A stretch of 64,000 nucleotides of DNA, from the NCBI RefSeq assembly GCF_020991475.1, contig NZ_JAJMPA010000001.1, forward strand, positions 1,736,001 to 1,800,000. The letters are read 5' to 3'. The stretch comes from Pedobacter sp. MC2016-14. GTDB taxonomy: Bacteria; Bacteroidota; Bacteroidia; Sphingobacteriales; Sphingobacteriaceae. The notes under the pieces are model-generated. The model was not told where the DNA came from, did no database searches, and saw only the letters and a program-made list of their open reading frames with translations. A program made the position numbers and the translations under genes. Below, in pieces: positions 35,168-44,572 of the stretch; position 1 is the first letter of the stretch; each line of letters starts with the position of its first letter.

Positions 35168-37642
35168 CTATTGCCCGATATCAGTTTTTGTAGTTAAGTT
35201 AGGTAAATGTACGTCATGTTGCGGAAACGGTATAGAGATTTTATTCAATTTAAAAGCCGCATTAATTGCCATAATCAGATCGCTTTTTACTGCAGGGGAA
35301 TCGCGCATACTTTTAGCCCAGAAAAATATTCTGACGTCGATGGAGCTGTCGTTAAACTGTTCATATTGCACAATAGGTGCAGGATTTGTGGTTAGCCTAT
35401 GTTCAGCAGCCAGGATGTCCGATAATATCTTTTTAGCTTGTTCCAGATCGGAATCGTAGGAAACACCAATCAAAAGCGTGGATCTTCTTCTGTTGCCACC
35501 GAGCGACCAGTTTGTAAGATGAGAATTTAACAAGTCGCCATTTGGCATTATAACATCTGCGCCGTCATACGTTGACACTACACTGCTTCTAAAACCAATT
35601 GATTTTACAGTGCCCCCCTGGCCATCTACCTCCACAACGTCACCTACGTTTACTGGTTTCTCAAAAGCGATGATTAGCCCGCTGACAAGATTGTTGACCA
35701 ATGCCTGTAAACCAAATCCTATACCTACACCAAGTGCGCCCAGTACGATGGTAATGCGGTCGAGCGGAATTCCAGCTGCGGCAACTGCTAGAAACAAGCC
35801 AATACTTAAGATGGTGATGCGGACCAATAAAAGCCAGCTTCCAATTCCCTGAGCGATATTTTTTTCTTCTTTGGTATGTGTAAGGTGTCTGTCAGAAGCA
35901 AAGAAAGAAACTATTTTGGAGATTACTACCGCAATGCTCATGATAACGAAAAACAACAGCAATCCATTAATGCTGAACGTATAACTGCCAATGGTTCTGT
36001 CCGCATTAAAAAACTCACGTAAGGGGCCTGCTATATAATCGAAGCCCGCAAAGTTCCTTCCAAACAAGATAATCCAACCAGTAATGAGTAAGACGTAAAA
36101 ATATAAAGGTGCGGTTTTACCAACTTTGGCAAAATTCAGGTAAAATAGTTTTAGCTCTTGTTTGGTATATATATTAAACGCCAGAAACAATCCTTCGTTG
36201 ATAAGTCTGATGGTCCATAAAAATAAAATAGCCACTACTACATTTAAATAACCACTAATGAGCAGGGCTTTTGCAAGGTTATACCGTCCAAAAATATTAC
36301 ATATTGCGGAGCTGAACTCAATTGCTACCATTAGGCTTATCGCAATCAGGATGAGTTTCTCCCTTAACTCCTCCCGACGCCCTTTTGTTAAGACATAGAT
36401 ACCAGCTATGACGCCTGAAATTGCTAAAAACAGCATGATCCAGCGTTCAGTGCGTGATGCCTGCAGGACCAAATTATCCAGCGCAGCCATCAGAAAGAGA
36501 GCCACCATACTAAGCCATACATTCATCCAATATTTGACTATAAAGCGTCTAAACATAATGGTGAGACTCAAGCAACACAAGACCCAAAAGATTATATTTA
36601 AAATAAAAGGTGGTGAAAAGAAAATAAATTGAAAGATACTAATGACGATGAGCACAGCAGAAGCCAAAGGATACCTCAATACGAGCTGGCCTTCATAATC
36701 GCCGCTTATCATGTTATTTTCAATGTATATCTTCTTTAAAGAGCGCAGATAAGTGAACGATGCGAGGATCAGCAGGACCAGTACGATGAGTTTTCCGATG
36801 TTGTTCTGAACATAAAAGACCAGCGTAAGCAGACCCTTTGTTTTTCCTTGTTCAAGAATCTCTCTAAATGGTCTGTAAGAACCTGCTTCTTCCCAAATGT
36901 TGGCGAACTCACGGTTAAACATATTGGTGCCCATCTCCGCCTGATAATGCGAAATTTCATCCAGGGTTGCCTGTAGCGTAAAGGCTCTTACATTCACCTG
37001 GTTTAAAAGCAACTGCACACTTTTGCTGGAAATCTTTAATGCGCTGTCTATTGGGCTAATTTCAATAGCAACGACTTTTAATTGTTGAAGGTATTTGTAA
37101 AGTTCTGCTGAATCTGTAGGAAACTTAAATAGCTCAGGCAAACTTGTTAGCGAATCTAGTTGATAGCGAAAGCCGGTCATACTTTGCTGCTGAATATCTA
37201 GCTTTGCTTTTCTGGCTAGTGACTTATTGAGAAGTTCGGAGAGTATTTTAGCGGTAGCGGTAAGGTTTCTAAAAGTTTGAGCGGTTCCCTTATTGATCAT
37301 CACACCATCTACAGCAGCATTGTAATCTTTCTCTATTTGGGCAAGTTCAGTTTTTGCACCAGTGGTGTCAGCCGCAGTTTTTAAATAGCTTTTCGCTTTT
37401 TGCATCACCTTTTTTACCTCTTCCAGAATCCTTCCCTGCGCCATAACAGCTTTATCCGCATTAAATTCCTCAGCACTTTTTTTAGCTGATATTTGGGCAA
37501 AGCGCTGCATTTTTGTCACAAAGTTATCTTTAGCTACAGCCGTGTCTTTTCTGGTCGAATCTGAAGTTTGACCAAAAGATTTACTGCAGAAAACTATCAT
37601 TCCGACAGTGCACAATATGCAGAAGATTGTAAATTTTTTCAT
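35168..37642 (-). CDS. Large MscS-family mechanosensitive channel
   Basis: 824 residues. Signal peptide, a periplasmic alpha-helical/coiled-coil region (residues ~30-280), about ten membrane helices, and the MscS core near residues 600-700: GALGVGIGFGLQALVNNLVSGLIIAFEKPVNVGDVVEVDG with the Gly/Ala-rich pore helix, then TVKSIGFRSSVVSTYDGADVIMPNG. The architecture is like the MscK/YbdG branch. It releases osmolytes on hypo-osmotic shock. It is the last gene of a three-gene unit, nine bases after the DUF3943 gene. Confidence 0.9.
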   Translation of the reverse strand: MKKFTIFCILCTVGMIVFCSKSFGQTSDSTRKDTAVAKDNFVTKMQRFAQISAKKSAEEFNADKAVMAQGRILEEVKKVMQKAKSYLKTAADTTGAKTELAQIEKDYNAAVDGVMINKGTAQTFRNLTATAKILSELLNKSLARKAKLDIQQQSMTGFRYQLDSLTSLPELFKFPTDSAELYKYLQQLKVVAIEISPIDSALKISSKSVQLLLNQVNVRAFTLQATLDEISHYQAEMGTNMFNREFANIWEEAGSYRPFREILEQGKTKGLLTLVFYVQNNIGKLIVLVLLILASFTYLRSLKKIYIENNMISGDYEGQLVLRYPLASAVLIVISIFQFIFFSPPFILNIIFWVLCCLSLTIMFRRFIVKYWMNVWLSMVALFLMAALDNLVLQASRTERWIMLFLAISGVIAGIYVLTKGRREELREKLILIAISLMVAIEFSSAICNIFGRYNLAKALLISGYLNVVVAILFLWTIRLINEGLFLAFNIYTKQELKLFYLNFAKVGKTAPLYFYVLLITGWIILFGRNFAGFDYIAGPLREFFNADRTIGSYTFSINGLLLFFVIMSIAVVISKIVSFFASDRHLTHTKEEKNIAQGIGSWLLLVRITILSIGLFLAVAAAGIPLDRITIVLGALGVGIGFGLQALVNNLVSGLIIAFEKPVNVGDVVEVDGQGGTVKSIGFRSSVVSTYDGADVIMPNGDLLNSHLTNWSLGGNRRRSTLLIGVSYDSDLEQAKKILSDILAAEHRLTTNPAPIVQYEQFNDSSIDVRIFFWAKSMRDSPAVKSDLIMAINAAFKLNKISIPFPQHDVHLPNLTTKTDIGQ

Positions 37643-37651
37643 AAAGGCATG

Positions 37652-39004
37652 TTATAGTTTGTAACCAATTGAGAAGCGGGCAAAAGGGTAAATTTCGGCT
37701 ACATTTTCAAAGCCTTTAAAAAAACCGTTTAAGGTATACTGACCGGCACCCGCAGCTAAAGAAAAACGTTCAGACAAGTATCCACGCAAATCAGCGGATA
37801 GCGTATTCAATATATAAGATGATGGATTCCCATTAATGGTTTGAAACCTACTGCCCCGGTAATTGAGTTCCGTTTCAAACCGGTTGTTAATGATCATGGA
37901 GCCTGCTGCAGTAACGCTCAGCCCTGCACAGTAGTCATAATTTCTTCCTTCACCGTAAAACATATATTTATCTGGAACCGCACCTAATGCAATTACACCG
38001 CTGCCAATTTCACTGGTAAACCTTACTTTTCTATTTGGATTCCAGTTAGAAATCAATTTAAAACTGAAACTCTGTCCTCCATACTGAAAGGCATTATTTT
38101 TAATGAAGTCATAGTTCATTGTTATGGTGTAAAGGTGTTTTGCACTCCCTTCAACCTCCATCGGCCAGGTTTTAAGAGCCCCGCTAACCTGCAAATTGTT
38201 GACATAAGTTGAGTCGCCGCCACCCATTTCAATTATCGCAGAAAAATGGTCGAAGGGCGAATTGGTTTCTTTAAATTTTTCTCCATATAAAAGTCGTAAG
38301 CGAAGATAGATCTCTGCCTTTCCCCTAAGATTTTCCTGGTAAGTCTTTACGTTAAAATGCCGGGAACCAATATTTAAATAAGCTGTAAGTTTATTCGCCG
38401 TATCAACTAGGCCATGAATTCTACCCCATTCTCCATTGATCAAACGATTCATTCCATTTAAGGGGTTTACCAGCAACCCGAAAACCTCCTGGACTTGCCT
38501 TTTGGCCCCTCTTGATCTGTTATTCACAATTTTCCTGGATAAGCGGTAGGTCATTTCGCCCAATGTAATTCCTCCTAAGCTCGTATTTATAAAATCATTG
38601 GGTGCAAATTTGTTTCTTTCTGCAGCTACTTCCCACAAGAAACTTCCAGCAAAAGCAGCAGGCACAGATTGCCAAAACTTATGTCCGTTAGTACGAAAAG
38701 AACTGTAATATAAGTTGCCATGATAGGGGTGGCCAAACTGGTTTGTTTTAAAGCTGTTGTCATCCCATTCCCAGTTTTTTGGGTTGAGGTTGTTGCCTAT
38801 ACTTTTTATGTCCAAAGTGGCAAAATCTGCTTTCGTTACAAATTTGTTATAACTCCAGGGAATTAATTGCACAACAAACAGTTCTGTTACAGCCCTGCCA
38901 AAACGTTTTTTCGGTACAAAGGTGGTGTCGGTTGACATTTGTGCCCAGCAAAACAAGTTCGTGAATATAAATACAAGTGTAAGGTGTAGTTTTTTAGTCA
39001 TCAC
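37652..39004 (-). CDS. DUF3943 outer-membrane-associated protein
   Basis: 450 residues, signal peptide (LTLVFIFTNLFCWAQ). The DUF3943 pattern is clear: NPKNWEWDDNSFKTNQFGHPYHGNLYYSSFRTNG, FLWEVAAERNKFAPNDFINTSLGG. The last two thirds look like a beta barrel, ending in FARFSIGYKL. Function unknown. Its start overlaps the end of the DUF4421 gene by four bases (either Met of the MM pair can be the start), so the two are translationally coupled. Confidence 0.85.
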   Translation of the reverse strand: MMTKKLHLTLVFIFTNLFCWAQMSTDTTFVPKKRFGRAVTELFVVQLIPWSYNKFVTKADFATLDIKSIGNNLNPKNWEWDDNSFKTNQFGHPYHGNLYYSSFRTNGHKFWQSVPAAFAGSFLWEVAAERNKFAPNDFINTSLGGITLGEMTYRLSRKIVNNRSRGAKRQVQEVFGLLVNPLNGMNRLINGEWGRIHGLVDTANKLTAYLNIGSRHFNVKTYQENLRGKAEIYLRLRLLYGEKFKETNSPFDHFSAIIEMGGGDSTYVNNLQVSGALKTWPMEVEGSAKHLYTITMNYDFIKNNAFQYGGQSFSFKLISNWNPNRKVRFTSEIGSGVIALGAVPDKYMFYGEGRNYDYCAGLSVTAAGSMIINNRFETELNYRGSRFQTINGNPSSYILNTLSADLRGYLSERFSLAAGAGQYTLNGFFKGFENVAEIYPFARFSIGYKL

Positions 39005-40023
39005 TTAAAAATTTTGTTGTAGCTATTGCTTATGAATTTAGGCGCTTTGATTCTGAAACCTACGAATAGCTGGAAGAAGAGGTTTGCATTTCCGTTTTCC
39101 GCTGAGGTAAGTCCTTGCGAGTATTTGGCAGATACGGCTGTTAAGTAAGTCCCGGCAAAAAAACGGTGACTATTGTAGCCTAAGCCAAATTTACCATCCC
39201 ACTGATAAATCGGCCCACGTTGGGTAAATCTGTAAACGCCAGATGCGCTTTTATTTTGGACACTGGTATGTATATATCCAAAGGCGGGGGTAAACGCACC
39301 TACCAGATAAACTGAGCTTTTTAACACAAAGGTGTATTGATAACCAGCGCCAAATAGTGCTTGAATGTTTTTTGACTTTTCATTTGAATTAGCGGTAGGT
39401 GTCCTGTCATCTACAATATAATAACGAAATACGGTCTTCGGTAAAAAAGCACCGGCACTTTTAAGCTGTCGTTCTGTTTGTGAAACTGATGCGGGAAGAG
39501 ATAAATGCGAATTGGTATTGTAACCTATCGTTGCGTCATAACTGGTAACATGCAAGTCTGGTACCTGAAGATACGGATCTGAATCACGCCAATCTGCTCT
39601 AAAGTCTTTGGTGTTTTGAACGTAATAGCCCTTAGTGTGTGAGAAGTTAAAGTCAGCAAACCAGTGACGTGTATTGATACTACCCCCCAGAGTAGAGATT
39701 TTGGTACTTCCTTTTTGCACATCGTCAGTATTGGTTAATAAGGAATGTGGAACATAATCTATGTAAAATGATATAAACTGATAATTGAAATACGTACGTA
39801 CAATTTCATTGGTGTTGGGTTCCAATACAATATTGTAATTGCCCGTTTTAGCAATCAATGCTTCAGATGTATTAACGATAGAAGGTTTGATTACAAACCA
39901 GTCATCAAACTTTTCCAAATATACACTGTCGGGCAAACGATGAAGTTTGATCTGCGCTTGTAGAGAAATGGGGACTATACCTGAAATAATAATATATAGA
40001 AGCCAACGCGTTATTCTTTTCAT
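39001..40023 (-). CDS. DUF4421 exported protein
   Basis: 340 residues with a signal peptide (LLYIIISGIVPISLQAQ). The start of the mature part, DSVYLEKFDDWFVIKPS, and later KGYYVQNTKDF and a barrel-like C-terminus match DUF4421, an outer-membrane family in Bacteroidota without a known role. First gene of the operon DUF4421-DUF3943-MscS, divergent from the exported CsgG-like gene. Confidence 0.8.
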   Translation of the reverse strand: MKRITRWLLYIIISGIVPISLQAQIKLHRLPDSVYLEKFDDWFVIKPSIVNTSEALIAKTGNYNIVLEPNTNEIVRTYFNYQFISFYIDYVPHSLLTNTDDVQKGSTKISTLGGSINTRHWFADFNFSHTKGYYVQNTKDFRADWRDSDPYLQVPDLHVTSYDATIGYNTNSHLSLPASVSQTERQLKSAGAFLPKTVFRYYIVDDRTPTANSNEKSKNIQALFGAGYQYTFVLKSSVYLVGAFTPAFGYIHTSVQNKSASGVYRFTQRGPIYQWDGKFGLGYNSHRFFAGTYLTAVSAKYSQGLTSAENGNANLFFQLFVGFRIKAPKFISNSYNKIFK

Positions 40024-40100
40024 TAAAATGGTAAAATTAGATCATAACCTAAATGTACAACTATCGGTTGAGGTACAGAAAAAAATCTTATACTTATTAA

Positions 40101-40132
40101 CTTGTAGTAAAACAGTAATAAAATTATATTTG
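40101..40132 (+). promoter_or_regulatory. Candidate promoter for the CsgG-like gene
   Basis: TATATTTG at 40125-40132 matches TAnnTTTG and CTTG at 40101-40104 could be the -33 box, with a 20-base spacer. It lies 26 bases before ATG 40159. Confidence 0.45.
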
Positions 40133-40158
40133 TTATACATTATATAAATAAAAATCTT

Positions 40159-41010
40159 ATGAAAAAGTTCTCTGTATTATATTTTATGCTAAGTCTGGTT
40201 TCAATTTGTTTATTTGCACAGCCAGCAACCAAAGCTAAAGAAGACATTCTCCTAAAATTAAATGGTGAAGAAATGAAGGGGCGGGTAACTAAAATCACAG
40301 ATGACGAAGTAAGTTTTGTTTATTCTGGAGAAACCGCTGAATATGTGATTAAGAAGTCTGATCTCCTAAAGATTGTCCACTCGAGCGGCAGGATAGAGAT
40401 GATCAGTCAGTCTAATCCCTCATCTCAACAGCGCCAAAAAGAGCAGGTGAGCATGACTGCGTCTCCAGCTGATCATCATAACAGAATTGCGATTTTGCCC
40501 TTTACCTATATTATGGACAACCAACCTGGTGCAGATGCAATTGGTTACAAGGCTCAGGAAGATACCTTTTCTTTTCTTAGCCAGCATGCTGCAGGATATA
40601 CCATTTTGGATACCCGGAGCACCAATGCACTATTGGCTAAAGCTGGGGTAACAAAAGACAAGATGATAAATTTTACCATGAAAGAGATTTGTGACATTCT
40701 GGGTGTAGAATATGTTATTGATGGGTCAGTGACCCAAAATAAGGGTTATCAAACCAGTTCAACCAGCGAATCTGCGAATACAAAAGTGAAACGCGATGAT
40801 GCGGAAAAAGTTAAAGGCGTTTCTACTTACGGTTCTACAAACAGCATGTCTGTTCAGCGTTATGATGTGTCAGTGAGTCTGCACATTTATATGGATAACA
40901 ATGCCAGCATTTACAACCAAAGCCACAAGGCATTTTTAAGTAATACCGATGGTGCATATAGCAGCCCATTAGAGTATTTGCTCAAAAGATGCCCATTGTA
41001 TAGGAAGTAA
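40159..41010 (+). CDS. Exported protein with CsgG/FlgO-like domain
   Basis: 283 residues with a signal peptide (LSLVSICLFAQPA). Two parts: an SH3-like N-terminal module common in Bacteroidota (ILLKLNGEEMKGRVTKITDDEVSF, YVIKKSDLLKIVHSSGRIE) and a CsgG/TolB-N-like fold (NRIAILPFTYI, DTRSTNALLAKAGVTKDK, ICDILGVEYVIDGSVTQNKGY). Proteins with the second fold form periplasmic or outer-membrane complexes. The closing residues are short for the family. Its actual role is unknown. Confidence 0.65.
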   Translation: MKKFSVLYFMLSLVSICLFAQPATKAKEDILLKLNGEEMKGRVTKITDDEVSFVYSGETAEYVIKKSDLLKIVHSSGRIEMISQSNPSSQQRQKEQVSMTASPADHHNRIAILPFTYIMDNQPGADAIGYKAQEDTFSFLSQHAAGYTILDTRSTNALLAKAGVTKDKMINFTMKEICDILGVEYVIDGSVTQNKGYQTSSTSESANTKVKRDDAEKVKGVSTYGSTNSMSVQRYDVSVSLHIYMDNNASIYNQSHKAFLSNTDGAYSSPLEYLLKRCPLYRK

Positions 41011-41025
41011 CATTCTATTAAGTAG

Positions 41026-41064
41026 TACCAATTGGCTTGTAAGATCCAGCCAATTGGTATTACA
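41026..41064. terminator. Hairpin terminator between convergent genes
   Basis: TACCAATTGGCT (41026-41037) and AGCCAATTGGTA (41048-41059) form a perfect 12-bp stem with a ten-base loop followed by TTACATTTT. It lies right at the 3' end of the Fic-like gene on the other strand. Confidence 0.7.
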
Positions 41065-42451
41065 TTTTCCAAACTTTCTGCCAGTTGATAAAATCACGCT
41101 GGCTTACCCTATACCGCGCAAAATTTCCCTCATGTATAGCCATGAGTTCGGTTTCAACGGATGTGATAAACTGCTCCCTATCTTGTTCAGGAAATTCCCC
41201 GGCCTCGTCTTTTATTAGTTTTTGAGCGTCTTTTGAACCCATTTCAGTAACAATAATTTTGGTAATGATATTTTTAATGAATTCACGGTACTTTAATTTG
41301 AAAAGGTCAGGTTCTCCGATAGATTGCCGGATAACGGCATACTTTTGTGCAGATCGATCATAAGCCCATAGAAAAACATCTTTCAATAAATTGATGTCAT
41401 TCTGTTCATACACCGCCATCATCCCCTTAAAATATAAATCTTCCGGAACATCTGTAAACGATAATGGAGAAAGGTTCCTTTTTATCAAAGGTATATTTGC
41501 CGCAAGCCTGGATACCCTTTTATTTACATAATCAAAGGGCTGCAAATATGGTAAATGCACCATCAGGAAAAATGATTGCTCAAATGGATCTTTGATCTGG
41601 CCAGCTTTCTCTAATATAAGATCAAAGTATTCTCCAATTAGTTGGGGAATTGCAAGCGGCGTAAAGGCAGAACCTGTTATGCCAACTGCCATTGATCGTA
41701 GCCTGCCAGGAGCCTCAAGATCTGAAAGAAGGTTACTGGCCAGCATGGCGTGAAGATTTAAAAAGGTATACCTGTTAAAACCAATTTCCTGGGCAGCTTG
41801 TACAATAAACTCTATGGCGTCTTTATGATTTAGGATCATTTGCGCTTCTTTAGCAGATTTACTATTGTCCGCTTCACCCTGCAAAATGAGCCGTTCTGTA
41901 TCAAGTAGGCTATAAGTATTACCTTCCAATCTGCTCGAGTTCCAGGAGAGATCAATCAATAGCCGATTCATAATCTGTTGCGCATAAGTTCCGGCTGGCC
42001 GCTCAATGCCGGTATTACCTAATGCAGCTAAATGGCGCTTTTCGTCAATAGACAGATAACTGTCAATATTAGGACGGTAGGATTTTAAAAAAACCTGCTG
42101 ATAGCCCACAGGAATCCGCTGTTGAATTGGAGCGCTGATAACATTAAGGGTGCGCTTGCCTTCATTGGATAAAGGAATGCCTGCTGCTAAAGGATGAGTT
42201 AGTTTGACAAATGGCTCGGCCACTACGTTTAACGGTCTTTCTTCTTTTATTATCGGTTGATATTTTGTACTACGCGCGGCACCGGTAATCTTAATAGACC
42301 CGTTATCGCTTAATTTCAATAATAAACGCTGCATACTACGAATGGAAGTACTCTCAGTAAATGCTGCGGCAACATCATTAATGTTGATGCCTTCGGGATG
42401 AGAATTTACTATGGCTAGCAGTTCTTCTGTATATTTTTCAGCTTTCTTCAT
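41060..42451 (-). CDS. Fic-domain protein with N-terminal winged-helix-like region and altered catalytic motif
   Basis: I take ATG 42451 (MKKAEKYTEELLAIV, 463 residues); the longer frame would run through two palindromes. Residues 1-70 look like a winged helix (INDVAAAFTESTSIRSMQRLLLKLSDNGSIKI). A self-inhibition motif SSRLEGN (S/TxxxEG) is near residue 172. The Fic active loop, normally HPFxDGNGR, reads QPFDYVNKR near residue 304, so the catalytic His is Gln and the DGNGR part is DYVNKR. Canonical AMP transfer is therefore doubtful. The gene has its own strong palindromic upstream region, which suggests self-regulation. Confidence 0.8.
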   Translation of the reverse strand: MKKAEKYTEELLAIVNSHPEGININDVAAAFTESTSIRSMQRLLLKLSDNGSIKITGAARSTKYQPIIKEERPLNVVAEPFVKLTHPLAAGIPLSNEGKRTLNVISAPIQQRIPVGYQQVFLKSYRPNIDSYLSIDEKRHLAALGNTGIERPAGTYAQQIMNRLLIDLSWNSSRLEGNTYSLLDTERLILQGEADNSKSAKEAQMILNHKDAIEFIVQAAQEIGFNRYTFLNLHAMLASNLLSDLEAPGRLRSMAVGITGSAFTPLAIPQLIGEYFDLILEKAGQIKDPFEQSFFLMVHLPYLQPFDYVNKRVSRLAANIPLIKRNLSPLSFTDVPEDLYFKGMMAVYEQNDINLLKDVFLWAYDRSAQKYAVIRQSIGEPDLFKLKYREFIKNIITKIIVTEMGSKDAQKLIKDEAGEFPEQDREQFITSVETELMAIHEGNFARYRVSQRDFINWQKVWKM

Positions 42452-42462
42452 TCTAATCGAAA

Positions 42463-42540
42463 TTATATCCCGACAAATATACGATATTTTGTCGGGATAT
42501 AATATTATTCCGACATTTTTATTTAAATTATGTCGGAATA
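42463..42540 (-). promoter_or_regulatory. Two tandem palindromes upstream of the Fic-like gene (putative operator)
   Basis: Palindrome 1: TTATATCCCGACAAA (42463-42477) with TTTGTCGGGATATAA (42488-42502). Palindrome 2: TATTCCGACAT (42506-42516) with ATGTCGGAATA (42530-42540). Both are perfect and share the core YCCGACA; a related GCGACAAA occurs at 42550-42557. The first arm ends 12 bases before the ATG at 42451. The arrangement is what a dimeric DNA-binding protein would use for autorepression. Confidence 0.75.
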
Positions 42541-42681
42541 CACTCTGTTGCGACAAAAAATGATGAATACCTAAGCTATATGATAACCTAACCTATGTTC
42601 TATTAAGGACCGCTGCGTATTGTCTGTTGGGGTTAAAGTAGATAAATTGCAAGTAAATTAGGCGCTACCTTACGACTTCTA

Positions 42682-42716
42682 CGGCTGTTCTTTGGTTCCC
42701 AGCCAAAGAACAGCCG
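42682..42716. repeat. Perfect 14-bp hairpin in a 280-base gene-free stretch
   Basis: CGGCTGTTCTTTGG (42682-42695) and CCAAAGAACAGCCG (42703-42716) with a seven-base loop. It sits between the divergent palindromes of the Fic gene and the stop of the next minus-strand gene. Apart from it, 42557-42837 holds no gene I can support; a GC-rich patch occurs at 42790-42812. It has no T tract, so it may be a dispersed repeat or an RNA element. Confidence 0.75.
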
Positions 42717-42837
42717 CAGAACTACCGAAAAAGAGTGCAGCCTGGTATTGACGTAATGGGAACTTTAGTATAACTATACCTTTACTAGCCCCGGAGCGGA
42801 TACGGAGCAGTCCCAAGTATCTATCAGGAACATACGC

Positions 42838-43389
42838 TTAAATACCATACTCTCCAGTGAGTGCCTTCTTCTCTATGCTTTTTGCAAAAAGAGGAGTTTC
42901 TTCCTGATTATGTGCATCTGATGCCACCTGTCTATCGTAGGCAGCCTGCGCGAGGCTAATGTTGTGAAGCTTTATGAACTCAAAGAATTCAGGAGTAGCA
43001 GTGGCATGAATTTCATTGGTGTATTCGCATGTGTTATCGTCAATCCGTGTGGCTTTAAGTTCCCAAAGTACCTGAACTTTACTCCGGCCATTTGCAGTGA
43101 TAGAGTCTGAGATAGATAACATTCGGCAATAATCAGCTCTGTATTCTGTAGCAACATAATGTTGAATGATTAGGGCACTGCCAATAGTTTCTACGTTGAT
43201 AGACATGGGCTCTCCATCAAGAGTCCTTGTAAAACCAGCGGCAATATGTGCGGGAGAACATTTCTGGTACTCTGCATCGGGGAGGTTAAATAACCAATCC
43301 GCAATGTTTACCTTTTCAATGGGCGCATTAATGATAGATTTAACAGTTGAATGTGAGAGTGCGTTTTTCGGTGTTTGTTGAATTTCCAT
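42838..43389 (-). CDS. Small protein of unknown function, possibly SRPBCC fold
   Basis: 183 residues, no signal peptide. The pattern IINAPIEKVNIADWLFNLPDAEYQKC, then alternating strands (ALIIQHYVATEYRADYCRML, KVQVLWELKATRIDDNTCEYTNEIHATATP) and a long C-terminal helix looks like a START/SRPBCC ligand-binding fold, but this is by eye. It is divergent from a LysR regulator 109 bases away, the usual place for a LysR target gene. Confidence 0.6.
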   Translation of the reverse strand: MEIQQTPKNALSHSTVKSIINAPIEKVNIADWLFNLPDAEYQKCSPAHIAAGFTRTLDGEPMSINVETIGSALIIQHYVATEYRADYCRMLSISDSITANGRSKVQVLWELKATRIDDNTCEYTNEIHATATPEFFEFIKLHNISLAQAAYDRQVASDAHNQEETPLFAKSIEKKALTGEYGI

Positions 43390-43431
43390 AACTTGTTTTT
43401 AGTTTGATAATTCAAAGATCCTATTTGTATT

Positions 43432-43461
43432 TTTATCGTCTAAACACTTATTTTCGATAAA
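43432..43461. promoter_or_regulatory. Inverted repeat in the LysR divergent region
   Basis: TTTATCG (43432-43438) and CGATAAA (43455-43461), 16 bases apart, lie between the divergent LysR and SRPBCC-like genes. It is a candidate regulator site. TATCTTTG at 43488-43495, a -7-like box, directly precedes the LysR start. Confidence 0.35.
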
Positions 43462-43498
43462 CTTGATCGTAAATGCCGATTAACTTTTATCTTTGAGT

Positions 43499-44416
43499 AT
43501 GGAACTGCGCCAACTCAAATACTTTATTAAGGCAGCTGAACTGCAAAACTTTACCGAAGCTTCCAATGTCTTGTTTATTACCCAAAGCACACTCTCGCAA
43601 CAAATTAAGCAACTAGAGGATGAATTAGGGATCCCTTTGTTTGATCGGATTGCAAAAAGGGTGAAATTGACTTACGCAGGAAAGACTTTCCTGCCTTACG
43701 CTTTAAAAACGGTAAAAGATGCCGATGATGGTAAAACCATGCTGAAGGATTTGATGAATTTGAATACAGGTAGCCTGACTATTGGGGTTACCTATGGGCT
43801 TACCAATTTATTAGGCAAGGCCATCCTTGATTTTGCCACGCTGTATCCTAATGTTAAACTGGAAATTAGTTTTGGCACTACGAAAGAATTGCTGGAAAAA
43901 CTTGAACAGGGTGCACTGGACCTGCTGTTGTCTTTTTCTCAGGATACGAAAAATGGAATGTATACCATAGCACCTTTATTTTCATCTAGCCTGGCACTCA
44001 TTGTACATGCGCAACACCCGATATCCAGTCGCATGCGAATCAAGTTAATGGATTTGAGAACCATTCCTTTACTTCTACCTTCGGGAGGATTCAGCATCCG
44101 GAATTATCTTGATGCAGTACTACACGAACAAAGACTGCAACTTGACATCAAAATGGAAATCAATGACATCAATACTATTTTGCAGCTGGTTAACAGCGGG
44201 CGCTGGGCTACAATACTTATGGGTTCATCTATCTTTAACCATCCTGAGTTAAAAGCGATCGAAATTGCAGATAAAGGCATGATCCGTCAGGCTACCGTCA
44301 CCTGGCTTTCAGGTTCGTACAGAAAAAAATCTGCAACACTGCTTTTTGAACTTTTAGAAGAGCAAGTCAAAGTGTTATTATTAAAGGCTACATCCCAAAA
44401 GCACCAAACAATGTAA
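43499..44416 (+). CDS. LysR-family transcriptional regulator
   Basis: ATG 43499 gives 305 residues and the standard LysR start MELRQLKYFIKAAELQNFTEAS; a TTG two codons upstream is less likely. The winged HTH (ASNVLFITQSTLSQQIKQLEDELGIPLFDR) is followed by the periplasmic-binding-like effector domain (GSLTIGVTYGLTNLLGKAIL, LLLSFSQDTKN). The -7-like box TATCTTTG ends only three bases before the ATG, so the mRNA may be nearly leaderless. It probably controls the divergent gene and perhaps the SDR downstream. Confidence 0.92.
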   Translation: MELRQLKYFIKAAELQNFTEASNVLFITQSTLSQQIKQLEDELGIPLFDRIAKRVKLTYAGKTFLPYALKTVKDADDGKTMLKDLMNLNTGSLTIGVTYGLTNLLGKAILDFATLYPNVKLEISFGTTKELLEKLEQGALDLLLSFSQDTKNGMYTIAPLFSSSLALIVHAQHPISSRMRIKLMDLRTIPLLLPSGGFSIRNYLDAVLHEQRLQLDIKMEINDINTILQLVNSGRWATILMGSSIFNHPELKAIEIADKGMIRQATVTWLSGSYRKKSATLLFELLEEQVKVLLLKATSQKHQTM

Positions 44417-44572
44417 AGAGTTGTTTCGCTTCTGTGAGAGATTACTTAGCAGCAAAAAAGCGCAACGATTTTTTATCCGTAAAATCGTTCTATAATTACC
44501 CACTTCTGTATCATTTGTAAACAATTTTTAGCCCGAGCTTTGTCAGTGAATTTAATTCTAAACATTAAATAA

